From Streptomyces sp. NBC_00190 (GTDB taxonomy: Bacteria > Actinomycetota > Actinomycetes > Streptomycetales > Streptomycetaceae), in assembly GCF_036203305.1 (NCBI RefSeq), contig NZ_CP108131.1, positions 4,216,001 through 4,280,000 on the forward strand: a stretch of 64,000 nucleotides of DNA. The letters are read 5' to 3'. Shown piece after piece: positions 13,838-22,411 of the stretch (its first letter is position 1; each line of letters opens with the position of its first letter). The notes beneath the pieces are model-generated. The model did not search any database. It worked only from the letters and a program-made list of their open reading frames with translations, and had not been told where the DNA came from. The position numbers were made by a program, and so were the translations under genes.

Positions 13838-16800
13838 TCAGGCTCCGGCGCGCAGCCGCTCCGCCTCCTCGGTGAGCCAGGCCGGGCGGACCATCTCGAC
13901 GTTGCGCCCGGTGCTGTCGGCGGCCCGGACCAGCGCGTCGGCGGCCTCCCGCGGGCCGGGCACCGCCCGGGCGCGGGCCGCCTCGGCGAGCGCTCCGGCC
14001 GCCGCGGCCTCCGCCGCCCCGGCGAGCTGCAGCGAGGCGGCCGCGCGCTCGGCCGCCTCGGCCGCCTGCCCGTACCGGCCGCCGGTCCAATGCGCCCACG
14101 CCGTGTTGTAGAGGCAGACGCCCTCGGTGCGCGGGTTCTCCATCGCCGACGCCGCGCCGAGCGCCGCCTCCAGCGACGCCAGGGCCTCGTCGACCCGCCC
14201 CAGCGCGAGGAGCGCCACGCCCTTGGCGTTCAGCGCGTAGTCCGTCGCTTCCTGGACGCCCGCGTCCCGGTAGGCGGCGACGGCCCTGTCGCCCGCCGCG
14301 ATGGTCTCCTCCCATCGGCCCAGGGTCAGCAGGGCCGTGAAGCGGGCGTTCCACGAACGGGCCTCGGTGAGCGGGTCCCCCGACGTACGGGCGAGTTCGC
14401 TCAGCCGGTCGGCGCCGGCCAGGGCCGCCGCGCCGTCGCCCAGGGTGCTGTGGGCGAGGCTGAGGCCCAGGAGTGCGTGCACCTCGGCTTCGGCGTCGCC
14501 GTTCTCGTGGGCCAGGTCGCCGGCCCGGGCCAGCGGGCCCATGGCGGCGTCGAGGCGGCCCAGCTGGCGGTGGGTGTCGCCCAGGCCGAACATGGCGTCC
14601 TGCAGTGCCCGGCGGTCGTCGAGGCGCTCGGCCAGATCGGCTGCCTCGGTGAACAGTTCGGCCGCCTGTGCCAGCGGGCCTCCGCTCAACCGGGCGTGTC
14701 CGAAGCTGATGAGATGGGCAAGACGTGCCCGGTCGTCGGTCAACTGTCCCTCCAGTGTCAGGTGCATCGAGATGGCCGCGAGCACCGATCCGTGCCGGAC
14801 CATCCATCGGCTGATCGCTCCGAGGACCAGCGCGGCGTCGTCCATGTCACCGGCGCGCACCCGGTGGTCGAACTCGCGCCGGTACGGCTGTATGTCGTCC
14901 AGGCCGCGCCAGTCCGGGCGGGGCGGCGCGATGCTCGCGTACCAGTCGGCGGCCCGCCGCTCCAGGGACCGCCGTCCGAGGGCTCCTTCCCGCGGCATGG
15001 CGCCGTACGCGAGGTCGGCGTCCATCGGGTGCAGCGCGAGGGTGCGGGTGGCCCGGTCCACCGACAGCATGCGCATGCGCAGCAGGTCGGACAGGACCGG
15101 TGCGACGGCGGAGCGGCCGGGACCCGGGCCCGTACCGAGGTCGGTACCGAGGCTGCCCACGATCCACTCGACCGCCTCGCGCGGTACGGGCGTGCGCAGC
15201 ACCGCGAGGACGTTCAGTACGCCGCGGCCTTCGGGGCCGAGCCGCTGGTACTGGTCCTGGGCGAGCCCCGCGACGACGTCGCCCCGCAGGGTGAAGTCCT
15301 CCAGGACCTCCTGCAGCGTCGGCAGCGCCAGTGTGTCGTCGGCCATGGCGCCCACCAGCAGCTCCAGCGCACGCGGTACCCCGTGGACGTGGACCGCGGC
15401 CCGCAGCAGCTGCTCGTCGGAGAGCTGCGCCACGCCGAGGCTTCCGTCCTGGTCGAGCTCGCGCAGCAGCGCGACGGACTCGCCGGGCGGCAGGCCGTCG
15501 GACAGTTCGACCTCCGCGGCGAAGCGGCGCAGCTCGGGGGCGAGTCGTAGCGGTATCTGCGAGGTGACGAGCAGCCGGGGCGTGGACCGTGCCCGGAAGA
15601 GGCAGTCGAAGAAGACGGCGAGTTCCCCGTCGGTCTCGTCGAGCGTGCCGTCGTCCTGGAGGCGGTCCTCCAGGTTGTCCATCAGGAGGACGACGAGCCG
15701 GTCTCCCATCGCGGCGAACAGCTCGCCGATCTTGTCCTGTACGGGGCGGCCCGTGGCCCAGACGTCCAGCAGCCGTGCCTCGTCCTCGGGGCCGAGCGCG
15801 CGGGCACAGTCGAAGTAGACGCGCTCCAGCGAGATGCCCGACGTACGGGTGCTCAGGTTGACCAGCCCCGACGGAGCGGGCGCCCGCGCGTGGCCCGGCC
15901 ACTCGCCCCGCTCCAGCAGTTCCATGACCTTGGCCGCGACGGCGCTCTTGCCCATGCCCCGGCGGCCGGTGACGGTCACCATGCGGACGGCGGGGTCCGA
16001 GAGGAGCCGGCCGATCGTCTCGCGGGCCTCGGTGCGGTCCTTGAACAGCTCCAGACCGTGCGTGACGGGCAGCCCGATGACCCTCGAACCCGCCTGGCGG
16101 GGGCGGGGTCCGGCGGGCCCCGGGCCGGGAACCACGTCCGGCAGGGCCTGCGGGTCGCCGATCGACAGCAGCGCGGCCAGCTCGGCCCGGTGCTGCTCGC
16201 CGACCCGGTGCAGGGTGTGGTCGATGCGGGCCGCCGCCAGTCGGCCCATCCCTTCCCAGCGGTGGTGTTCGGCGACGACCCCGACGATGTGGGGCCCGGC
16301 CCATACGGCGGCGCCCGACATCCCCGACCACGGCGACGCCTTGGGGTCGGGATCGGCGGCCGCCACCGGGACGGTGATCTCCAGGGTGCCGGTCCGCAGG
16401 TTGGACAGGGCCGCCACGGTCCCGTCCGCCTGGTGCAGCTCCCGGAACTGCCGCCCGTCGGGGGTGCGTCGCCGCTTCCACAGCGGGAATCCCGCGGCGT
16501 GCACACCGATGACGGCGTGCCGGTCGTCGCCGACGCGCCCGAACCGGGCGGGCGGGACGGGTGCGTCGCCCGGCCGGGGCGCGAAGGCCAGTACGGACAC
16601 GTCGGTGTCGGCGTCCGACCAGGCCACCGTCGCCTCGGCGGCCCACTGCCCCGGCCGGCCCGCGTCGAAGCGCACCTGGACGCCGGTGGCCCCGGCCACC
16701 ACGTGGTGGGCGGTCAGCACCACCGCGTCGCCGACCCGGTAGCCCGATCCGCGCCGCCCGCCGCCGTCGGCGGTGGTGACGATGACCTCCGCGATGCGGT

Positions 16801-16849
16801 GCGGATCCAGTCCGCCGCTCCCGTCCGAGCCGTCAGCGCTCACCGTCAT
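13838..16849 (-). CDS. Trypsin-like protease / STAND NTPase / TPR protein (predicted conflict effector)
   Basis: This 1003-residue protein has three parts. Residues 1-235 are a trypsin-like serine protease domain: catalytic His in VLTAHHVVAG, Asp in DADTDVSVLAF and Ser in SPWSGMSGAAVW. Residues about 260-560 are a STAND/NB-ARC-type NTPase: Walker A VTGRRGMGKSAVAAKV, Walker B RLVVLLMDNLEDRL, sensor TPRLLVTSQIPL and the GxP-type HVHGVPRALELLVG. Residues about 640-1000 are helical TPR-like repeats (YNTAWAHWTGGRYGQAAEAAE and others). The start ATG overlaps the trypco2 stop by four bases, so translation is coupled. Protease-STAND-TPR proteins with trypco partners are predicted NTP-gated conflict or immunity systems in multicellular bacteria: binding of a trigger to the repeats would release NTPase-controlled proteolysis. 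Trigger and substrates are unknown. Confidence 0.9.
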   Translation of the reverse strand: MTVSADGSDGSGGLDPHRIAEVIVTTADGGGRRGSGYRVGDAVVLTAHHVVAGATGVQVRFDAGRPGQWAAEATVAWSDADTDVSVLAFAPRPGDAPVPPARFGRVGDDRHAVIGVHAAGFPLWKRRRTPDGRQFRELHQADGTVAALSNLRTGTLEITVPVAAADPDPKASPWSGMSGAAVWAGPHIVGVVAEHHRWEGMGRLAAARIDHTLHRVGEQHRAELAALLSIGDPQALPDVVPGPGPAGPRPRQAGSRVIGLPVTHGLELFKDRTEARETIGRLLSDPAVRMVTVTGRRGMGKSAVAAKVMELLERGEWPGHARAPAPSGLVNLSTRTSGISLERVYFDCARALGPEDEARLLDVWATGRPVQDKIGELFAAMGDRLVVLLMDNLEDRLQDDGTLDETDGELAVFFDCLFRARSTPRLLVTSQIPLRLAPELRRFAAEVELSDGLPPGESVALLRELDQDGSLGVAQLSDEQLLRAAVHVHGVPRALELLVGAMADDTLALPTLQEVLEDFTLRGDVVAGLAQDQYQRLGPEGRGVLNVLAVLRTPVPREAVEWIVGSLGTDLGTGPGPGRSAVAPVLSDLLRMRMLSVDRATRTLALHPMDADLAYGAMPREGALGRRSLERRAADWYASIAPPRPDWRGLDDIQPYRREFDHRVRAGDMDDAALVLGAISRWMVRHGSVLAAISMHLTLEGQLTDDRARLAHLISFGHARLSGGPLAQAAELFTEAADLAERLDDRRALQDAMFGLGDTHRQLGRLDAAMGPLARAGDLAHENGDAEAEVHALLGLSLAHSTLGDGAAALAGADRLSELARTSGDPLTEARSWNARFTALLTLGRWEETIAAGDRAVAAYRDAGVQEATDYALNAKGVALLALGRVDEALASLEAALGAASAMENPRTEGVCLYNTAWAHWTGGRYGQAAEAAERAAASLQLAGAAEAAAAGALAEAARARAVPGPREAADALVRAADSTGRNVEMVRPAWLTEEAERLRAGA

Positions 16850-17205
16850 ACCTCATCCAGCAGCTCGTTCCCGGAGATCAGTGCCATCTGGTCCGGCGCG
16901 TCCGCCCGTACCGGCTGCAGCGTCAGCGTCAGCTTCTGCGTGACCGTGGTCGACCGCTTGGCCGTGGCGCCGGCGTCGAACACCCAGAACCTGACCTTCA
17001 CCCCCGGTTCGGTGGACCGCTCCACCCCGACGGTCAGTTCCAGCTCCACCCGCTCCGCCTTGAACCGCAGGCCGGATTCGTCGCCTTCCGACATCGCCCG
17101 GCTCAGCTCCTGGCGCAGCTGCGCGATCATGTCCGCCAACTCGACCGCATCGTTCACAAGCAGGGCCCCCAACCGGCTCTTCTGGTCAACTGCCCACTCG
17201 GGCAC
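16846..17205 (-). CDS. Trypco2 (trypsin-co-occurring domain 2) protein
   Basis: The frame from GTG 17205 encodes 119 residues; an internal GTG at 17157 would give 103 residues beginning at the domain. The body VELADMIAQLRQELSRAMSEG, then LRFKAERVELELTVGVER, KVRFWVFDAGATAK and STTVTQKLTLTLQPV, matches the trypco2 pattern of one N-terminal helix and a beta sheet. These small proteins were named for constant linkage to trypsin-domain conflict proteins and are thought to hold or license the protease. It overlaps the trypsin-STAND-TPR gene by ATGA, which supports strict 1:1 production. No signal peptide, so it is cytoplasmic. Confidence 0.85.
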   Translation of the reverse strand: MPEWAVDQKSRLGALLVNDAVELADMIAQLRQELSRAMSEGDESGLRFKAERVELELTVGVERSTEPGVKVRFWVFDAGATAKRSTTVTQKLTLTLQPVRADAPDQMALISGNELLDEV

Positions 17206-17391
17206 GCCACATCATCACGCATCGGCCCCCTGCCCCGTCCACCCAGGGCCGGGAGGGCGCGGTGGGCGGCGACCGTGCGGCATTGACCGTGCGTGAGAGC
17301 AAGGATGCGAAACGTAGTCGACTGTGCATATTGTGCGATAGGTGGCGAAAGATCCCCTACGCCAGCTCTGTCTCGTCGAGGAAGGTCTCTC

Positions 17392-17820
17392 ATGAAGCGT
17401 TTCCCGGTGATCGGCGTGCTCTGCGTCAGCGCGGTGTTCGGTCTCGCCGCGTGCTCCGACGACACCTCGCCCGCCGAAGAGGCCACCAAGGCCGCGGCCG
17501 ACCTCTGCACCGACCTGACCTCGCTCAAGGCGGACAACGCCAAGCTGAAGGCCCTGAACCCCGCCACCGCGACCAAGGACCAGATCAAGGACGCCGTCAA
17601 CGCCGTCCAAGAGGACTGGGCCAACGTCAAGGAGAACGCCCAGCAGCTGAAGGAGGCGGAGCGGGCAGCCGTCCAGGACGCCGCCGAGAACCTCAAGAAG
17701 GCGTACGAGGACCTGCCGGGAGACACGACCGGCAAGGACGCGCGCACCCAGCTGCAGCCGCAGATCGAGAAGCTGGACCAGGCCACGACGGCCGCCGCCA
17801 CCGGCCTCCGGTGCCGCTGA
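17392..17820 (+). CDS. Secreted lipoprotein, helical
   Basis: The 142-residue protein starts at ATG 17392 with GAGGAAGG upstream. The signal peptide KRFPVIGVLCVSAVFGLAAC ends in a lipobox (LAAC), so the mature protein is anchored by cysteine. The mature part is almost all helical with a coiled-coil look (TSLKADNAKLKALNPATATKDQIKDAVNAV and WANVKENAQQLKEAERAAVQDAAENLKKAYEDL), rich in Ala, Lys and Asp. This pattern is common in small actinobacterial lipoproteins of unknown role. It diverges from the trypco2/protease pair; the 186-base gap must hold both promoters. I see no enzymatic motif. Confidence 0.85.
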   Translation: MKRFPVIGVLCVSAVFGLAACSDDTSPAEEATKAAADLCTDLTSLKADNAKLKALNPATATKDQIKDAVNAVQEDWANVKENAQQLKEAERAAVQDAAENLKKAYEDLPGDTTGKDARTQLQPQIEKLDQATTAAATGLRCR

Positions 17821-17844
17821 ACACGGGAATGTGACGGCAGGCCC

Positions 17845-19182
17845 CTAGGGCAGGACCTCACGCCCGGGAGGCAGCAGTTCGGTGACGACGAAGGCGGCCA
17901 CGGCCGCGAGGATCACCACCGGCATCATCGTGTAACTGCCGAGCAGCAGGATCACCAGGACCGCGCTGCTCACCGGCAGCCGCAGCGTGGCGGCCGCTGC
18001 CGCCGCCATGCCCACCGCCATCCCGGGTACGACCCCCAGGCCGGGCAGGGGCGAGAGCAGGACGCCCACCGCGGCTCCGATGAAGAGCGCGGGGAACACG
18101 GGGCCGCCGCGCAGGCTGCCGAGGCAGAGTGCGTAGGCGGCGCCCTTGAACAGCACCACGGCGAACAGGGCGCCGATCCCCCAGGCGTGCGGGTCGGCGG
18201 CCAGCGCGGCGAGGCCCGCCTGGCCGGACGAGGCGACCTCGGCGGGGGAGCGGCCGGTGAACAGCGCGTAGAGGCAGGCGCAGACCGCGGCGCCCAGGGC
18301 GCACTGGACGGTCCGTACGAGGTGTCGCTCCGACGTGACGTACGCGGCGAGCCGCCGGGCCCCGGCCAGCAGGGGATGGAGGGCGGCGGCGAGGACCACG
18401 GCGATGACCAGCGTCCAGCCCACGTCCGCCAGGTCCAGGCGGGGGGCCGGGGCGTACAGCTTCAGGGTCAGGTCCCCCGTCTCCAGCCCGGTCCAGCGTC
18501 CGAGTCCGGTGAACACGAGGGCCCCGATTCCGCTGGACAGCATGACGGGCAGCATGACCGCGAACAGCCGCGGCCCGCCCACGCCCGCCAGCTCCATCAG
18601 CAGCACCGCCGCGATCAGCGGGTTGCCGAAGATGGCGGAGACGGCCGCGGCGGCGCCGGCCGCGCCCAGCAGGGCGTTGCTCTGCGGGGTCGCGGGCGCC
18701 TGAGTGAGGTCCCGGAACACCAGGGCCAGTCCGCCGCCCAGGGCGATCAGCGGGGCCTCCGGTCCCAGTACGGCGCCGAACGGCAGGCTGGCGGCCGTCG
18801 CGAGCACGACCCCGGGCAGCGCGGCGGGCGAGGCGCCCACCGTATGGAGTCCGGCCGCGGGTACGTGGCCGCCCGCGCCGGGCAGGTGCGTGGCGATCAG
18901 GCCCACCGCGATTCCGGCGAAGAGCAGCAGGGGGAGCGGCCACCACCAGGGCGGGATGTCCCGGCCCATGGCCTGCGGGAGGTCCGTCCACAGCACCTGC
19001 TCCAGTTCGTGCAGCGCGGCGAGGAACCAGAAGGAGGCGAGGGACACCAGGATGCCCACGAGGGCGGAGAAGGCGAGTGTCTTCAGGTAACCGGCGCTGC
19101 GGAGCATGTGGCGCAGGACGTCCGCCTCTTGGGGCTGGGTGCCGCTGACGGGCGGGTCGGATCGGGGTCGCTGCTCCGTCAT
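17845..19182 (-). CDS. ClC-type chloride channel/transporter
   Basis: The 445-residue protein has ten or more membrane helices in the ClC arrangement. The selectivity-filter motifs are visible but variant: GAGGHVPAAG for GSGIP, GAVLGPEAPLIALGG for GREGP with the gating glutamate retained, and GSLRGGPVFPALFIGAAVG for GxFxP. The C terminus lacks CBS domains. It overlaps a potassium-channel gene by four bases (ATGA), so anion and cation channels are made together. The second proton glutamate cannot be placed by eye, so channel or H+/Cl- exchanger cannot be told apart. Confidence 0.88.
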   Translation of the reverse strand: MTEQRPRSDPPVSGTQPQEADVLRHMLRSAGYLKTLAFSALVGILVSLASFWFLAALHELEQVLWTDLPQAMGRDIPPWWWPLPLLLFAGIAVGLIATHLPGAGGHVPAAGLHTVGASPAALPGVVLATAASLPFGAVLGPEAPLIALGGGLALVFRDLTQAPATPQSNALLGAAGAAAAVSAIFGNPLIAAVLLMELAGVGGPRLFAVMLPVMLSSGIGALVFTGLGRWTGLETGDLTLKLYAPAPRLDLADVGWTLVIAVVLAAALHPLLAGARRLAAYVTSERHLVRTVQCALGAAVCACLYALFTGRSPAEVASSGQAGLAALAADPHAWGIGALFAVVLFKGAAYALCLGSLRGGPVFPALFIGAAVGVLLSPLPGLGVVPGMAVGMAAAAAATLRLPVSSAVLVILLLGSYTMMPVVILAAVAAFVVTELLPPGREVLP

Positions 19183-19799
19183 GGGTCACTTCCTTTCCCC
19201 CTCGATGGTCCACCCGGGAGGTCCCCTTCGCCGCCGGGGGCCGGGGCCGCCGTGGCCCGCCGCCGGATCCCGATCCTGACGGCGCTGAAGAGGACCTTGG
19301 CGATCACTCCCACGAGGATCAGGTCGACGATCATCTGACCGGTGACGATGATGCGGGAGGTCTGGGTGGTGGCCGTGATGTCCCCGAAGCCGACGGTCGC
19401 GAACACCGTGACCGTGAAGTACAGCGCGTCCGTCCGGTTCAGGGGCTCCGAGAAGGAGTGCGGCACCTTCTCTTCGAGCACGTAGTACGCCGCGGAGAAG
19501 AGCAGCAGGAACAGCGGCACGGCGGTGGAGAGCGCTTCGATGGCACGCAATCGCGGATACTCCGAACGGGTGACGGCGGTGATCTGCCAGGTGATGAGCC
19601 CGCCGAAGACCGCCAGGCCGAGCGAGAGCGTGACGACGATGGAGACGTCGAGCTCGCCGCTCAGGGGGGCCAGGTAGTACAGCGCCGTGAGCACGCCGAC
19701 CGAGCCGAGCGAGCGGATCAGGTGACCTGTCAGCACGCGAAGCCGCCGCCGGGACGCCGCGCCGGTGCGGATCCGCCGCCCGGATGCGTTGCGTTCCAT
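19179..19799 (-). CDS. Two-TM potassium channel family protein
   Basis: The 206-residue protein begins with a basic stretch, then hydrophobic segments (LGSVGVLTALYYLAP, IVVTLSLGLAVFGGLITW and AVPLFLLLFSAAYYVLEE), a pore region (FTVTVFATVGFGDITATTQ) with the K+ filter TVGFG and a last helix (RIIVTGQMIVDLILVGVIAKVLF). No RCK/TrkA domain follows; the C terminus is short and Gly/Pro-rich. Start at ATG 19799. The stop overlaps the start of the ClC gene. Paired K+ and Cl- movement suggests osmotic or membrane-potential control, inferred from the operon. Confidence 0.88.
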   Translation of the reverse strand: MERNASGRRIRTGAASRRRLRVLTGHLIRSLGSVGVLTALYYLAPLSGELDVSIVVTLSLGLAVFGGLITWQITAVTRSEYPRLRAIEALSTAVPLFLLLFSAAYYVLEEKVPHSFSEPLNRTDALYFTVTVFATVGFGDITATTQTSRIIVTGQMIVDLILVGVIAKVLFSAVRIGIRRRATAAPAPGGEGDLPGGPSRGKGSDP

Positions 19800-19858
19800 G
19801 GATTCAGGAGAAGGGGACGGAGCACATCGCGCGACCGGAGCGGCCCCGGGTCCGTGCC

Positions 19859-20557
19859 TCAGCGCGTGAGCTCGTACAGGCTCCTGCCCACCAGCCACAC
19901 TCCGAGGACGAGGCAAGTGACCACGATGGCGGGGTCCTTGTGGTCCGACAGCCACGTGCGCAGGCCCGTCAGCGCCCGCCCGGCCTTCTCGGGCGCGAAC
20001 ACCATGTACAGCTCCATGGCCAGGAGGCTGGCGGTGGCGAGGAGGCAGAAGGCCAGCAGGGCCAGGAACGACTCGCTGTGGCCGAGGTTCGCGTCCACGA
20101 CGGTGGCGGCTGCCGCACCGACCATGCCCCAGGGCTGCAGGAGCACCGCGAGCCCGGCCGCCGACCACGCGGTGGCCTGGTCCATCCGGGACGTGAGCGA
20201 GCTCTGGGAGGCGTCGGATCCGGCGTCCGGTGCGGTGTCCGGTGCGGTGTCCGGTCCACCGCGGCTCCGGCGGCGGCGCCTGTGTTCGCTGTAGACGACG
20301 AGCCCGATGCCGATGGCCAGTTTCGCCGCCAGTGCGGCGGTGGAGGGAGGCGACTTGGGCGCGGGCGGCTCGCCGCCGGTGAGGAGGAGGACGAGGGCGA
20401 TCACCGTGACGAGGCAGGCGAGCCAGGCGAGGATGAATGCGAGCCCTTTCCACACGCCCCTCGGCGCGGACACCACCAGCACGAAGGCCATGATCGGCAG
20501 CGGATAGAGGGTGATGACGAGGCCGATGACGAACAGGTCAAGCAGCATGGTGACCAT
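19859..20557 (-). CDS. GAP (Sap, lipid-addressing) family membrane protein
   Basis: About 232 residues. It begins MVTMLLDLFVIGLVITLYPLPIMAFVLVVSAPRG, which has the GAP/LysE-like pattern of a first helix with a Pro kink and a conserved P-x-x-x-x-A-F. It has six hydrophobic segments, a Thr/Pro/Asp-rich cytoplasmic loop with a direct repeat (GPDTAPDTAPDAGSDA) and a last helix VVTCLVLGVWLVGRSLYEL. Family members are linked to export of glycolipids or peptidolipids in mycobacteria. Starts at 20557 or 20548 are equally plausible. It lies 60 bases upstream of the K+ channel on the same strand. Confidence 0.72.
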   Translation of the reverse strand: MVTMLLDLFVIGLVITLYPLPIMAFVLVVSAPRGVWKGLAFILAWLACLVTVIALVLLLTGGEPPAPKSPPSTAALAAKLAIGIGLVVYSEHRRRRRSRGGPDTAPDTAPDAGSDASQSSLTSRMDQATAWSAAGLAVLLQPWGMVGAAAATVVDANLGHSESFLALLAFCLLATASLLAMELYMVFAPEKAGRALTGLRTWLSDHKDPAIVVTCLVLGVWLVGRSLYELTR

Positions 20558-20667
20558 GGTCGCCCGGCCTGGCGGCCGGTTGCAAAAGATACGAAATGTG
20601 CTCCGAAATGCGGACATTGAGTACCGGCTGTATCAATGAAGTAACCGCATGCATGATCGGAGCGAGC

Positions 20668-21057
20668 ATGGACGACTATCCGCTTCTCAACATCTTCTGG
20701 ACGATGCTGTGGCTCTTCCTGTGGATCCTGTGGTTCTTCCTCCTCTTCAAGATCATCACGGACATCTTCCGCGACCACAGCCTCGGTGGCTGGGGGAAGG
20801 CGGGATGGCTCATCTTCGTGATCCTGCTGCCGTTCCTCGGCGTGTTCGTCTACCTCATCGCCCGCGGGTCCGGCATGGGACAGCGGGACGTGAAGCAGTA
20901 TCAGGAGAGTGAGCAGGCCTTCCGCAGCTACGTCCAGGAGGCGGCTGGATCCGGGGGCGGTTCGGCGGAGGAGCTGAGCAAGCTCGCCGCGCTCAAGAGC
21001 AAGGGCGACATCACCCAGGAGGAGTACGACCGCGCCAAGGCCAAGCTCCTGGCGTGA
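20668..21057 (+). CDS. PLDc_N and SHOCT domain membrane protein
   Basis: The 129-residue protein starts MDDYPLLNIFWTMLWLFLWI, has two strongly hydrophobic helices (WTMLWLFLWILWFFLLFKII and GWLIFVILLPFLGVFVYLI) separated by DIFRDHSLGGWGKA, which is the PLDc_N signature. It ends in a SHOCT motif (EELSKLAALKSKGDITQEEYDRAKAKLLA). SHOCT motifs are short oligomerisation or tethering elements. Common in Streptomyces, role unknown. ATG 20668 has GGAGCGAG upstream. A strong bidirectional terminator follows. Confidence 0.9.
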   Translation: MDDYPLLNIFWTMLWLFLWILWFFLLFKIITDIFRDHSLGGWGKAGWLIFVILLPFLGVFVYLIARGSGMGQRDVKQYQESEQAFRSYVQEAAGSGGGSAEELSKLAALKSKGDITQEEYDRAKAKLLA

Positions 21058-21080
21058 CCGGTCGCGTCATCGCCACTTCG

Positions 21081-21123
21081 ACGGCAGCGGGCCCCGCCCT
21101 TCCCGGGCGGGGCCCGCTGCCGT
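21081..21123. terminator. Bidirectional terminator
   Basis: A perfect 19-bp stem with a 5-base loop lies between the SHOCT gene and the convergent PP2C gene. It could end both transcripts. Confidence 0.88.
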
Positions 21124-21140
21124 CCTCCGGACTCGGCCCC

Positions 21141-21884
21141 TCACGCGCCGATGCGCACCAAGGCGAGCGTGATGTTGTCCGGACCTCCGGCTTCGATGGC
21201 CGCCTTCCACAGCTCGAAGGCGGCCTTGCCGTCGTCGTGCACGCGCAGCAGTTCGTCGATCACGTCGTCGGGCAGCGGGTCGGTCAGCCCGTCGCTGCAC
21301 ACCAGGTAGCGATCGCCCGTGGACAGCGGGAAAGCCGCCACGTGGGGGGTGATGGGGCTGGGCCCGGGGCTGCCGCCGAGCGTCTGGGTGACGGCCGACG
21401 TAGTGCGATGGCCGGGCGCGGGCGGCGGACTGTCGTCCACGCTGACCTGGTGCAGCCCGTCCTCGGTCGCGTGGAACACCTTGCTGTCGCCGACGTTGAA
21501 CGCCAGCAGCGACTCCGCCAGTACGAGGGCCCCGGCGACCGTGGTTCCCATGGCGGCCAGATCCGGACGGCCGTCGGTGGCCGAGTACACCGCGTCGTTG
21601 CAGCGGTTCAGAGCGTCACTGATCGCCTCCGCGCTGTCCAGCGCCGGGCCGAGCGAGGCGAGCTCGCGGACGACCAGCTCACTGGCGACCTCGCCGGCCG
21701 GCTGCCCGCCGAGCCCGTCGGCGACGGCGACGACGAGCGGTCTGCCGAGGGGGAACAGCAGCGTCTGGGGGCTCAGGGTCACGGTCCCGCACAGCGTCCA
21801 CGGGCCGACGGCGAGGCTGTCCTCGTTGTGGTCGCGGATCAGCCCGACATGGCTCAGGGCGGTCACAGCTATGTACGCCACCAC
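21141..21884 (-). CDS. PP2C-type serine/threonine phosphatase
   Basis: About 247 residues from GTG 21884 (GAGAGGCGGG upstream; in-frame starts up to 21935 exist). It carries the metal-binding motifs of the PPM family: IRDHNEDSLAV (motif I Asp), VVAVADGLGGQPAGE (motif II), GTTVAGALV, LAFNVGDSKVFH, RYLVCSDGLTD and the last motif GGPDNITLALVRI. This is the soluble PstP-like form without membrane helix. It would dephosphorylate Ser/Thr kinase targets. No kinase is adjacent. Confidence 0.9.
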   Translation of the reverse strand: MVAYIAVTALSHVGLIRDHNEDSLAVGPWTLCGTVTLSPQTLLFPLGRPLVVAVADGLGGQPAGEVASELVVRELASLGPALDSAEAISDALNRCNDAVYSATDGRPDLAAMGTTVAGALVLAESLLAFNVGDSKVFHATEDGLHQVSVDDSPPPAPGHRTTSAVTQTLGGSPGPSPITPHVAAFPLSTGDRYLVCSDGLTDPLPDDVIDELLRVHDDGKAAFELWKAAIEAGGPDNITLALVRIGA

Positions 21885-22019
21885 GACGACCCGCCTCTCC
21901 GCAACGGCAGACGCAGCACTCCCTCCCATTGTCACGCTGCTCGGCGCTCACGCCGCTCGGCATGCGGTGGACGACCGGCCGGAGCACGCTGGTCGTGGGG
22001 CCCGAGAAAGGACTGGGCG

Positions 22020-22319
22020 ATGTTCGCGAGGCTGAGCACCTACCAGGGATCACCGGTTCCGGCGTCGGGAGACCTGAGCGCGCATTCGGAGGCGATCGTC
22101 CAGCAGGTCCAGGACGTTCCAGGCTTCCGGGGCGTGTACTACCTCGTCGACCGGGCCTCGGGAAAGGCCACGTCGCTGACCTTGTGGGAGGACGAGCAGA
22201 CCATGCGGGCGAGCGAGGACCGGGCCGCCCGGATCCGTGAGGAGACGGCCCAGCGCGAAGGCCAGCGGATCGTCTCGGTCGAGCACTTCGAGGTGGCCTT
22301 CAGCCGCCTCCAGCCATAG
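22020..22319 (+). CDS. Antibiotic-biosynthesis-monooxygenase-fold (dimeric alpha+beta barrel) protein
   Basis: The 99-residue protein starts at ATG 22020 with GAAAGGA upstream. The layout strand-helix-strand-strand-helix-strand (MFARLSTYQGS, AIVQQVQDVPGFRGVYYLVDRASGKATSLTLWEDEQTMRASE and VSVEHFEVAF) is that of small ferredoxin-like dimeric proteins of the ABM/EthD group. Such folds act as heme or quinol monooxygenases or as structural dimers; no catalytic residues can be assigned. It stands alone between a divergent PP2C gene and the thioredoxin-fold gene. Confidence 0.75.
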   Translation: MFARLSTYQGSPVPASGDLSAHSEAIVQQVQDVPGFRGVYYLVDRASGKATSLTLWEDEQTMRASEDRAARIREETAQREGQRIVSVEHFEVAFSRLQP

Positions 22320-22411
22320 CCGCGACAGGTCGTCCCGGGCGCGGATTGGCCCAGGATTCCCGCGGGGAATTGGCGCTGCTGACAGGGCTGCCCCGCTCCT
22401 AGCCTGAGCCG

